A stretch of DNA of 10,547 bases, taken from positions 1-10,547 of the forward strand of contig DUEF01000357.1 in assembly GCA_011176555.1 (NCBI GenBank), written 5' to 3'. Each line of letters begins with the position of its first letter. Position 1 is the first letter of the stretch. This document shows, in pieces, positions 1-6,013 of the stretch. The notes under the pieces were generated by a model. That model saw nothing but the letters and a program-made list of their open reading frames with translations, was not told the DNA's origin and ran no database searches. The DNA is from Caldilineae bacterium. Its GTDB lineage: Bacteria > Chloroflexota > Anaerolineae > J102. Made by a program: the position numbers and the translations under genes.

Positions 1-118
1 ACAGCGCCCATAGCAGGCGAGAGATGAGAAACAGAGCGCGTTCACCCCAGGGACGAAGGGCGTCAAGAGCAAGGTCGGAGCGAGTCCGGGAAGGCTTGGA
101 TAATGTGTTCGTCGTCAT
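1..118 (-). CDS. Fused ABC transporter permease, second tandem copy (partial, N-terminus only)
   Basis: The first 39 codons of a minus-strand gene that runs off the left edge of the window. The ATG is at 116-118. The translation starts MTTNTLSKPSRTRSDLALDA and continues into the same LRPWGERALFLISRLLWAL stretch as the full copy at 253-3909, matching it at about 30 of 39 residues without gaps. The visible part is the cytoplasmic N-terminal tail and the beginning of the first membrane helix of a DppB-type permease. An in-frame TAA lies 12 codons upstream with no start codon in between, so this ATG is the real start of this copy. Whether the rest keeps the DppB-DppC-M28 layout cannot be seen. 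The gene lies 134 bases downstream of the full copy's stop codon, on the same strand. Confidence 0.85.
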   Translation of the reverse strand, partial: MTTNTLSKPSRTRSDLALDALRPWGERALFLISRLLWAL

Positions 119-141
119 AGTTAGCAGTAGTGGGTATTCGA

Positions 142-194
142 TATTGGCTATTTACAGATCGGCCTCAATCATGCTGGATTCGCAATAGCCAATA
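142..194. repeat. 11-bp inverted repeat upstream of the left permease copy
   Basis: TATTGGCTATT at 142-152 is perfectly complementary to AATAGCCAATA at 184-194, with a 31-base loop. It lies 24 bases upstream of the ATG at 118, between two tandem genes. It could be a regulator site, a terminator stem for the full copy (without a T-run), or a remnant of a dispersed repeat. The matching region of the other copy (3933-3985) does not keep the pair. Confidence 0.45.
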
Positions 195-198
195 CCTG

Positions 199-250
199 AT
201 ATCAAATATCCTGAAAACAAGCCCCAATTATCCACCAAAATCCAGCCAGA
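199..250 (-). promoter_or_regulatory. Conserved upstream block of the left permease copy
   Basis: This non-coding block matches 3990-4041, upstream of the full copy, at about 43 of 52 bases, while the DNA between it and the start codon has diverged. On the minus strand both copies share TTGG followed by a GATAAT box and then TTGGGGC. GATAAT could be a -10 element, but no convincing -35 box is seen. The block ends 3 bases from the stop codon of the full copy. A promoter or leader role is inferred only from its better conservation. Confidence 0.35.
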
Positions 251-252
251 CG

Positions 253-3200
253 CTAATATCGCTCCTCTTTTCCCAGCACCATCAACCCCGTTGACAAGGC
301 CCGACCGATCTTTTCCATCCAGGCAGGATCGATTCTCTCCACCGAATCCTCTGACAGACCCTGATATTTGTCCCATCCCCGAAAACCCAGGGTGATATTG
401 GGCGCGACTTCCGCGGTAGGCGCTTCGGTCATGCCCGCTCGCGTTCCCACGGCTGCACTTAAATCCACCGCATCTCTCGACCGTTGCGTCTTGAGTCCCA
501 CTTTGGATGCTGCGTCTTCGAAAAGATTCAACAACCGTAGATTGCCTCCCGTTCCCATCTCCATCACCTGCGCTTCGCCCGTACCCAGGCCGCGCAGTAA
601 GACAATGGCCTCGATGTCAAGCTGGCTGAATCCGTACTTGGCTTTGAGAAAACGTTCAGGTTTGAATGGCGCGTGAGGCCCCTGACTGGTCTCGTACCCC
701 TCTCCAGCATAAGCGATGAAAAGGAAGGTGCGGTCGGGCCGGTAGTTGCTTTCCTGCCAAGCGCGCAGCATTTCGAGCATGACAGCGATGGCCGCGGCGT
801 TGTCATTGGCTCCGGGATATACCGTGCCGTCCGGGCCGACGCCCAATCCATCGTATTTGGCGATGATCATGATCACCTGGTTATCTAATTCGGCGTCTAT
901 ACCCGGCAGATGCCCGATGACATGGCGCGTGGGGTTGTCAGGAAAATCATCGATCGGCACATCGATATTGACATCATAGCCGGTGGGGAGTTTAGCCATG
1001 GCATTTTCGCCCAGTCCATCGGCTATGTCTCTCAGGCTCAAAACCGAGGCGCCGCTATCGGCGAGCAGCGCATTCGCCACCTCTTCCGTGATCCAGAGAT
1101 GGGGGGTCGGCACAGGCTCTCGCACTGGCCCGCCGCTCAGATTCACAATGGGTTCACTACCCGCGTAAATAGCGTAACGGCGCATGTCCACCTCAGGCGG
1201 AGCCACAACCAGTAGGGCTTTGTACGGAACCCATTGGAGATACTTTATATCGTCCGGGTGCAGAAGCAGCAGAATCTCATCACTGAAATCCATGTTTTCC
1301 ATGGCGGGATGATAGGAAACAGTCGCTCCGGGCCAAACGTGATAGCGTTCGACCATGTCACCGAAAGTCAGCGCCAATAGCGGCCCTTGCGCCTGGCCCC
1401 CACTGAACCCCTCCACCTGCATCGGCGCGAAATCCTGCTGATATCGCCAGGATTTGGATAGATGTTCGGCGTCAATGACTTCCAACCTGGGCACGCCGGC
1501 CAGGGCGGCGAAACTGCGCCCGTGGGTCTGGAAAAAGGTTTGTTCCTCGCCTCCCGCTTGCAGGCCCGCAGCCTGGAATTGCTTCGCAATGTACTCCGCC
1601 ATTTCATCAATCTCGGCCGTGTTCAAACGCCGGCCGCGCGTGTCTTGCCCGGCCAGATGCTGCAGATGCTGGTAGGCTCGTTCGCCGTCGAATCCTCGCG
1701 CCGCTTGGCTGTACAAAGAGGTCGCCCCCGTGCGAGAAGAAATCCAATTGATCATGAGTAGGATGACAAGAAACGCCATAACTGTGCGCCGATTGAAAAT
1801 GCTGCCAAATTGCACGGAAACGGCATTGACCAGCCGCCGGATGCCCTCGCCCAGCAGGTTGAAGCCAAGAATGGCCACCACGAACGCCAGCGAGGGGTAG
1901 ATCGCCGTCCAGGGGTAGCCGCGGGCGTAAAGACGCATACTGGCTAAAAGCGATCCCCATTCAGGCACATCTGAATAATGGTAGCTTCCCAGTTCGGTCA
2001 TGGCCCCTTCCAGATCGGCGAAAGCGCCGCCGCCGATAAAAATGCCGACAAAACCGAGCTCGGCCAGCAATAGCAGCACCGCGCCCATCTCCAGGGCGGC
2101 GAGACTGAGCAAAACCGCAAAGAGGTTGGGCAGGACGTGACGAGAGATGATTTGCGGCTGGCGGAGCCCCACAGCAAGGGCGGATTCGATGTAGGGTTGC
2201 GGGCGGATGGACATCACCTGACCACGCACGAATTGCATAATTTCGCCCCAGCCCACGACCGACAACCCCACCACGAACACCCAGGGACCATTACGAATGC
2301 CCAACGCGGTGATGGTGAGCATGGCCAGAATCAACGCTGGAAACGCGGCGGTGATCTCCGCCAGGCCGAGAATGAAGCGGTCTGCTCGTGAATCGGGTGA
2401 CCAACCGGCGATGGCCCCCAGTAGAAATCCCACCAACATGCGCGCCAACATGGCGGCTATTGCAATGGAAAGCGTGTACTTGGCTCCGGCCAACACCAGC
2501 GACAAGATGTCTCGACCGAGCGCGTCTGTGCCCCACCGGTGGATTTCATCCGGCTCGAAGGGTGGAACCTTGAATTCGCCTCCTGTGATCGTAAGCCCTT
2601 GCGTGAGGTACGGGTTATGCGGCCACAAGCGCGGCCCTGCCAGCAGGACGAAGAATAATCCCAACAAAATGAATGAGCCGGCAATGAATGAAGGATTGTA
2701 CAGTGTCCCCCTTCGCCAGGCCTTGCGACGTTCCTGTTTGCGTACGGTTTCATCCACCTCGTAAACGCCACGTTCGTCGCTTTTTTGCTTGATGGCAGCA
2801 TGAAACCGGTCGGATTCAGGTTGTCGGGCTCGGAATCGTTGAAGGAGGGGCAGAGCGAAAACAGCATCTCGCAGGGAGAATAACAGGTCAAGGAAGGAGC
2901 CGGACAGGGAGGCGTCCTTACCCGCATGAATGGTGGTTTGAGGCCGCAGGCGGGGATCAAAGCGCCCGTACAGGAACCCGATCAGCCAGTTGATCAGGAT
3001 GAAGAGGATGCCAAGAGAGAGCAACAAAGCGACAGCGAGGTTGTCATCCCGAAAACCGATGGCCCGCAAGAGGTTGAAGCCGATGCCCCGCCAGCCAAAA
3101 TAGAGTTCGACCACCGGCAGGGAGGACAGGGCGAAACGCAGGGAAGTGGCCAGGGTGGTGATGATGGGAATGGCCGCGTTGCGCGAGATATGTCGCATCC

Positions 3201-3909
3201 ACACGTTGCGCTTGCGCAGGCCTTTCGACCAGGCGGTGCGAATGTAATCCTGATCCAGGACTTCGTCGAGGGAGAGGAAGGTGATGCGCGTCAGTTGGGC
3301 GATGGGGCGCATGGCCAGCACCAACGCCGGTAAAATGATATGCGCGTCGAAGCCAAAGCCGCCCACCGGCAAGGGCGCCGGCCCGCCCGTGCGCCGCACC
3401 CAGGCGATGACCGCCATCTGCAACAGCATGGCGATGAAGAACGAGGGCAGCGACGCACCCAGAATCGAGAGCAGCAGGGTGAAAGAAGAAAGCGGCGAAT
3501 GGCGGTGACGAGCGGCTACGTAGCCCAGAGGCAGGCCGATCAGAAAGGCGAGCAGTAGGGCGGCGGTGAGCAGCACCAGCGAGCGGGCCAGGATCAGGGG
3601 CAGCACCTCGGATACGGGAATGGGCCGCGCCCCCGCCGATGCCGAAGAGGTGAGTCCCAGATCGCCGTGCAGCAGCCCTTGCAGCCATTGCAGCAGATGC
3701 TGCCAGCCCATGACCAGAGCATCGAGCGGCTGGGCCCCGCGCGCCATCTCCAGCCCCGCGAAAGCCACGAAGGCGATCACGAAGAGAATGAACAGCGCCC
3801 ATAGCAGGCGAGAGATGAGAAACAGAGCGCGTTCACCCCAGGGCCTGAGGGCGGCGAATGAGAATAAGGAGTGAGGCCGAGATGACTTGGGCAATGTGTT
3901 TGTCGTCAT
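253..3909 (-). CDS. Fused DppB-DppC ABC permease with C-terminal M28 peptidase-like domain
   Basis: A 1218-residue protein in one frame. Residues about 20-320 form a DppB-type oligopeptide permease (first helix 28-51, GDLG near 82-85, cytoplasmic EAA loop 214-240 with DYIRTAWSKGL). A charged linker follows (about 320-400). Residues 400-690 form a DppC-type permease (RWGTDALGRD at 458-467, EAA loop 565-595 with RHVLPN). A Lys/Arg-flanked helix (about 708-722) should place the rest outside the cytoplasm. Residues 735-1210 resemble an M28 family metallopeptidase with an inserted PA-like region; GANDNA at 1033-1038 is recognisable. Most expected zinc ligands are replaced: Lys1018, Gly1071, Arg1106 and Gln1183. 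Asp1036 and Glu1070 remain. The protein therefore probably forms both membrane halves of a peptide- or nickel-type importer or exporter, with a non-catalytic external domain. No ATPase partner is in the window. The frame is open back to an ATG at 3957, but the ATG at 3909 is chosen because the MTTNTL start is conserved in the neighbouring copy, whose frame is closed upstream. No clear ribosome binding site is seen. Confidence 0.85.
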   Translation of the reverse strand: MTTNTLPKSSRPHSLFSFAALRPWGERALFLISRLLWALFILFVIAFVAFAGLEMARGAQPLDALVMGWQHLLQWLQGLLHGDLGLTSSASAGARPIPVSEVLPLILARSLVLLTAALLLAFLIGLPLGYVAARHRHSPLSSFTLLLSILGASLPSFFIAMLLQMAVIAWVRRTGGPAPLPVGGFGFDAHIILPALVLAMRPIAQLTRITFLSLDEVLDQDYIRTAWSKGLRKRNVWMRHISRNAAIPIITTLATSLRFALSSLPVVELYFGWRGIGFNLLRAIGFRDDNLAVALLLSLGILFILINWLIGFLYGRFDPRLRPQTTIHAGKDASLSGSFLDLLFSLRDAVFALPLLQRFRARQPESDRFHAAIKQKSDERGVYEVDETVRKQERRKAWRRGTLYNPSFIAGSFILLGLFFVLLAGPRLWPHNPYLTQGLTITGGEFKVPPFEPDEIHRWGTDALGRDILSLVLAGAKYTLSIAIAAMLARMLVGFLLGAIAGWSPDSRADRFILGLAEITAAFPALILAMLTITALGIRNGPWVFVVGLSVVGWGEIMQFVRGQVMSIRPQPYIESALAVGLRQPQIISRHVLPNLFAVLLSLAALEMGAVLLLLAELGFVGIFIGGGAFADLEGAMTELGSYHYSDVPEWGSLLASMRLYARGYPWTAIYPSLAFVVAILGFNLLGEGIRRLVNAVSVQFGSIFNRRTVMAFLVILLMINWISSRTGATSLYSQAARGFDGERAYQHLQHLAGQDTRGRRLNTAEIDEMAEYIAKQFQAAGLQAGGEEQTFFQTHGRSFAALAGVPRLEVIDAEHLSKSWRYQQDFAPMQVEGFSGGQAQGPLLALTFGDMVERYHVWPGATVSYHPAMENMDFSDEILLLLHPDDIKYLQWVPYKALLVVAPPEVDMRRYAIYAGSEPIVNLSGGPVREPVPTPHLWITEEVANALLADSGASVLSLRDIADGLGENAMAKLPTGYDVNIDVPIDDFPDNPTRHVIGHLPGIDAELDNQVIMIIAKYDGLGVGPDGTVYPGANDNAAAIAVMLEMLRAWQESNYRPDRTFLFIAYAGEGYETSQGPHAPFKPERFLKAKYGFSQLDIEAIVLLRGLGTGEAQVMEMGTGGNLRLLNLFEDAASKVGLKTQRSRDAVDLSAAVGTRAGMTEAPTAEVAPNITLGFRGWDKYQGLSEDSVERIDPAWMEKIGRALSTGLMVLGKEERY

Positions 3910-4048
3910 GGTTAGCGGTAGCAAGCGCCAGGTGTTGGATATCGGCGAATCAACCACATGAATGAGCTATCCCCAATACCACGCATCCAATATCAAACAT
4001 CTTGGAAAACAGCCCCAATTATCAACCAAAACCCCACCAGATGCCACT
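3792..4048. repeat. Direct repeat, right copy (pairs with 1-257)
   Basis: The partner of the segment at 1-257. It covers codons 1-39 of the full permease gene and about 140 bases upstream. Similarity fades at about 4048, just before the 10-bp inverted repeat at 4049-4086, which marks the likely outer limit of the duplicated unit on this side. Confidence 0.85.
3990..4041 (-). promoter_or_regulatory. Conserved upstream block of the full permease gene
   Basis: The counterpart of 199-250, ending about 80 bases upstream of the ATG at 3909. It has the same GATAAT box and TTGGGGC on the minus strand. It is a candidate promoter or leader; the assignment rests only on conservation between the two copies. 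Confidence 0.35.
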
Positions 4049-4086
4049 ATCACGACCGAGCATTGCCAAGAACGCCCGGTCGTGAT
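4049..4086 (-). terminator. Inverted repeat downstream of yccF, possible terminator
   Basis: ATCACGACCG at 4049-4058 pairs perfectly with CGGTCGTGAT at 4077-4086 around an 18-base loop. It starts 36 bases past the yccF stop codon, between yccF and the conserved upstream block of the next gene on the same strand. There is no T-run after the stem on the minus strand, so it is not a classical intrinsic terminator. It could also be an operator. Confidence 0.4.
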
Positions 4087-4122
4087 TTGAACGCCGACAC
4101 CCCACTGAAAAACTGTGCTTGC

Positions 4123-4491
4123 TTAGCGCAATTCCCGTCCGAATGGCAGCAAAGCCAGAGGGATCAACTTGAAATGCTGTTTGGCAAAGGGAATGCCGAT
4201 GATCGTGATGAAGAGCAAAGCCGCACTGGTGAGATGAATCAAAGCGATTTCCCAACCAAAGAAGACGATCCAGATAATGTTGAAAATCAGGTTTAACCCG
4301 CTCCAGGCGTCACCGGATTCGACCACTTCTTTGCCGAAGGGAGCGAAATTGGAAACGCCCAGCTTGATGGACTGGATGCCGAAAGGGATGCCGATGATAG
4401 TGAGCATGAGCAAAAACCCACCGATGATGTAGCCAATGCCGGCGATAAAACCGCCGAAAATCAACCAAAAAATGTTACCTAAACAACTCAT
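4123..4491 (-). CDS. yccF: YccF family membrane protein
   Basis: A 122-residue, very hydrophobic protein with two copies of the YccF domain. The first copy has IIGIPFGIQSIKLG and APFGKEV (about 32-56); the second has IIGIPFAKQHFKL and LPFGREL (about 97-121). Membrane segments are predicted at about 8-33, 66-83 and 84-101. Length and motif order fit the family, whose members are small inner-membrane proteins of unknown molecular function. The start is supported by a CAGGAG Shine-Dalgarno sequence 5 bases upstream of the ATG. It is divergent from the hrcA operon, and its stop lies 213 bases before the start of the permease gene on the same strand, so joint transcription with the permease is possible but not shown. 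Confidence 0.9.
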   Translation of the reverse strand: MSCLGNIFWLIFGGFIAGIGYIIGGFLLMLTIIGIPFGIQSIKLGVSNFAPFGKEVVESGDAWSGLNLIFNIIWIVFFGWEIALIHLTSAALLFITIIGIPFAKQHFKLIPLALLPFGRELR

Positions 4492-4496
4492 GTAGA

Positions 4497-4502
4497 CTCC
4501 TG
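4497..4502 (-). promoter_or_regulatory. Shine-Dalgarno site of yccF
   Basis: CAGGAG on the minus strand, 5 bases before the ATG at 4489-4491. It fixes the start of yccF and is the clearest ribosome binding site in the window. Confidence 0.75.
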
Positions 4503-4790
4503 AAAATAGGAAAATGTTGGTTTAATCAAGTGATAGCTAATCCCTTTACGCACGTTCAGGCGATTGGGTCGCGCGCCCTCTCTGGCGCTGGGAAGGGGAT
4601 TTGGGAGTGCGCTTCAATAATGAACGATGCCCGAATTTGTAAAGAGCAAAAGTGAGCAAAATGAATCCTGGCGATATTTGGAACTGGATATCGGCAAATC
4701 CCCGCCAAGAGCCGCGATACCCGATATCCACCAGCCAGCATCAGAAGGGAAGCACAAATTTCATACTTTCCGTTTTACGTCCTGTTGTGG
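4503..4790. other. Intergenic region between divergent yccF and hrcA
   Basis: About 290 bases without a gene I can support. Overlapping 61-62 codon frames on both strands show no domain, no ribosome binding site and low-complexity translations. It holds the 10-bp inverted repeat at 4685-4730 and a GC-rich stretch at 4568-4590. It must also contain the yccF promoter, which I could not place with confidence. Confidence 0.6.
4685..4730. repeat. 10-bp inverted repeat with GATATC cores
   Basis: TGGATATCGG at 4685-4694 pairs perfectly with CCGATATCCA at 4721-4730 across a 26-base spacer. The left arm plus its continuation to 4700 recurs at 3936-3951 with one mismatch in 16, upstream of the permease gene. 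It therefore looks like part of a small dispersed repeat family rather than a site belonging only to hrcA. Confidence 0.5.
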
Positions 4791-4796
4791 TATGAT
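4767..4796 (+). promoter_or_regulatory. Putative sigma-70-type promoter of hrcA-grpE-dnaK
   Basis: A good -10 box, TATGAT, lies at 4791-4796, preceded by G. The best -35 candidate, TTTCCG at 4767-4772 with 18-base spacing, is weak. Transcription would start near 4803, so the CIRCE element would overlap the very beginning of the transcript, as expected for HrcA repression. Confidence 0.55.
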
Positions 4797-4811
4797 ACCT
4801 CCAGCACACAT

Positions 4812-4838
4812 CTAGCACTCGTCACCCCAGAGTGCTAA
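4812..4838. promoter_or_regulatory. CIRCE operator (HrcA binding site)
   Basis: CTAGCACTC, nine spacer bases, then GAGTGCTAA. This matches the CIRCE consensus (TTAGCACTC-N9-GAGTGCTAA) except for the first base of the left arm. It lies just after the predicted transcription start and 13 bases before the hrcA ATG. HrcA bound here would block transcription of its own operon. Loss of active HrcA on heat shock would release it. Confidence 0.95.
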
Positions 4839-4851
4839 ACCCGCTATCGAC

Positions 4852-5919
4852 ATGCCTGCAACCACTGCCGAATCCCCCGAACTGACGCCGCGCCGCCGCA
4901 CGATTCTCAGCCTGATCATGCGAGAATACATCACCACGGCCGAGCCGGTGGGGTCGCGCCATCTGGTCGAAACCTACGATTTGGGCGTGTCGTCGGCCAC
5001 CGTGCGCAACGAAATGAAGGCGTTGGAGGAGTTGGGCTATCTCACCCATCCCCACACCTCGGCCGGCCGCGTGCCTACGCATAAGGGCTACCGCTACTTT
5101 GTGCAGCACCTGTTGCATGAATCCAGCCTGCCCCCTTCATTGCAACACACTATCCGTCATCAATTCTTCCAGGTTCAGCAGGAACTCGACCAGTGGGTGC
5201 GGCTCTCGGCCAGCGTTCTCGCCCGCACAGTGCAAAGCGCGGCCATCACCACCATGCCGCGTCCGGCCCAGGCCCGGTTCAAGCATGTCGAACTGATCAG
5301 CCTCCAGCCCCGCACCTTTCTGATCGTGCTGGTGCTGGCGGGTGGCGCGGTGCGCCAACAACTCATCACCGTCGATGATCCCTGGACACAAGCGGAGCTT
5401 TCGCAGCTTAGCACAGACCTCAACGAACGTCTGGGCGGGCTCGATTGGACGCAAATCCGCAACCTGGAATCCCATCCCGATCCCCTGGCCCGCCAGATCA
5501 TCGATCTCGCGGCGTCTGTGCTCTTCCACGAAGACGAACGCAGCGAGCGCATCTACCGGGATGGCCTGACCAATGTGCTCCAGGCCCCGGAATTCTCCGA
5601 CCGGGATGAGGCTCAGCGCTTTATCGAGATCTTCGAAGAGCCTTCGCCCATCGAGCCGCTGATCCACGAAACGCGGCAACTGCCCGGCGTGCAAGTCATC
5701 ATCGGCGGTGAAAGCCCCTACGAACACCTCCCGAACGTCAGTCTGGTGCTCTCGCGCTATGGCAGACCCGACCAGGGCGCGGGCATCCTCGGCGTTCTGG
5801 GACCCATCCGCATGCCATACGGCCGCACCATCTCCACCGTGCGCTTCATGTCGCAACTGATGGGCGGCCTGGTTGCAAGCCTGTACAGCGACGCCATGAG
5901 CGAAACCTTAGACGACTAA
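4852..5919 (+). CDS. hrcA: Heat-inducible transcription repressor HrcA
   Basis: A 355-residue cytoplasmic repressor of class I heat-shock genes that binds CIRCE as a dimer. Residues 11-84 form the winged helix-turn-helix domain: RRRTILSLIMREYITTAEPV, then SSATVRNEMKALEELGYL (47-64) and SAGRVPTHKGYRYFV (70-84). The rest (about 105-345) is the GAF-like and dimerization region. GPIRMPYGRTISTVRF near the C-terminus is the usual family ending. Length is typical for the family. The start is set by the need to keep the helix-turn-helix whole. No Shine-Dalgarno sequence is seen between CIRCE and the ATG. It is the first gene of hrcA-grpE-dnaK and is expected to be autoregulated, HrcA folding being helped by GroE in known systems. 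Confidence 0.97.
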   Translation: MPATTAESPELTPRRRTILSLIMREYITTAEPVGSRHLVETYDLGVSSATVRNEMKALEELGYLTHPHTSAGRVPTHKGYRYFVQHLLHESSLPPSLQHTIRHQFFQVQQELDQWVRLSASVLARTVQSAAITTMPRPAQARFKHVELISLQPRTFLIVLVLAGGAVRQQLITVDDPWTQAELSQLSTDLNERLGGLDWTQIRNLESHPDPLARQIIDLAASVLFHEDERSERIYRDGLTNVLQAPEFSDRDEAQRFIEIFEEPSPIEPLIHETRQLPGVQVIIGGESPYEHLPNVSLVLSRYGRPDQGAGILGVLGPIRMPYGRTISTVRFMSQLMGGLVASLYSDAMSETLDD

Positions 5920-5947
5920 AACACGTATAGTTGCCGGTGGCGGTCAA

Positions 5948-5983
5948 AGATCGGAGGTCTGAGATCAGAGGTCTGAGATCGGA
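5948..5983. repeat. 14-bp tandem repeat between hrcA and grpE
   Basis: The unit AGATCGGAGGTCTG (5948-5961) is followed by AGATCAGAGGTCTG (5962-5975) and a partial third unit AGATCGGA (5976-5983), about 2.6 copies. It occupies the middle of the 94-base hrcA-grpE gap. It resembles the short periodic repeats scattered between genes in related genomes. No protein is encoded. Confidence 0.7.
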
Positions 5984-6013
5984 AACCGGCGCAACCACAC
6001 AACTACCAAAACA

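Larger units (their letters stand above)
1..257. repeat. Direct repeat, left copy (pairs with 3792-4048)
   Basis: This segment aligns with 3792-4048 at a constant offset of 3791 bases. Bases 1-52 are identical to 3792-3843. Bases 53-118 match at about 45 of 66 positions. Bases 119-198 are largely diverged apart from GTTAGC and GTAG next to the start codon. Bases 199-250 match at about 43 of 52. It covers the 5' end of a permease gene plus its upstream DNA and shows a tandem duplication of the whole 3.8-kb gene unit. Confidence 0.85.

Noticed and set aside
3044..3802. A 252-codon open frame on the minus strand overlapping the permease part
   Set aside because: It overlaps the permease gene in another frame, and its translation is rich in His, Arg and Ala with no domain, as expected for a shadow of a GC-rich gene.
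3910..3957. A 16-residue N-terminal extension of the permease fusion starting at the ATG at 3957
   Set aside because: The neighbouring copy keeps the MTTNTL start but has an in-frame stop shortly upstream and no earlier start codon. The upstream DNA is also not conserved as coding sequence.
4546..4815. Small open frames of 61-62 codons on both strands in the yccF-hrcA gap
   Set aside because: They overlap each other, lack ribosome binding sites and read as low-complexity or repeat-derived sequence.
5137..5856. A 239-codon frame antisense to hrcA
   Set aside because: It has no recognisable domain and no ribosome binding site, and the plus strand is clearly hrcA.
5948..5983. A CRISPR array at the 14-bp repeats
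   Set aside because: The units are too short, directly adjacent without spacers, and fewer than three.
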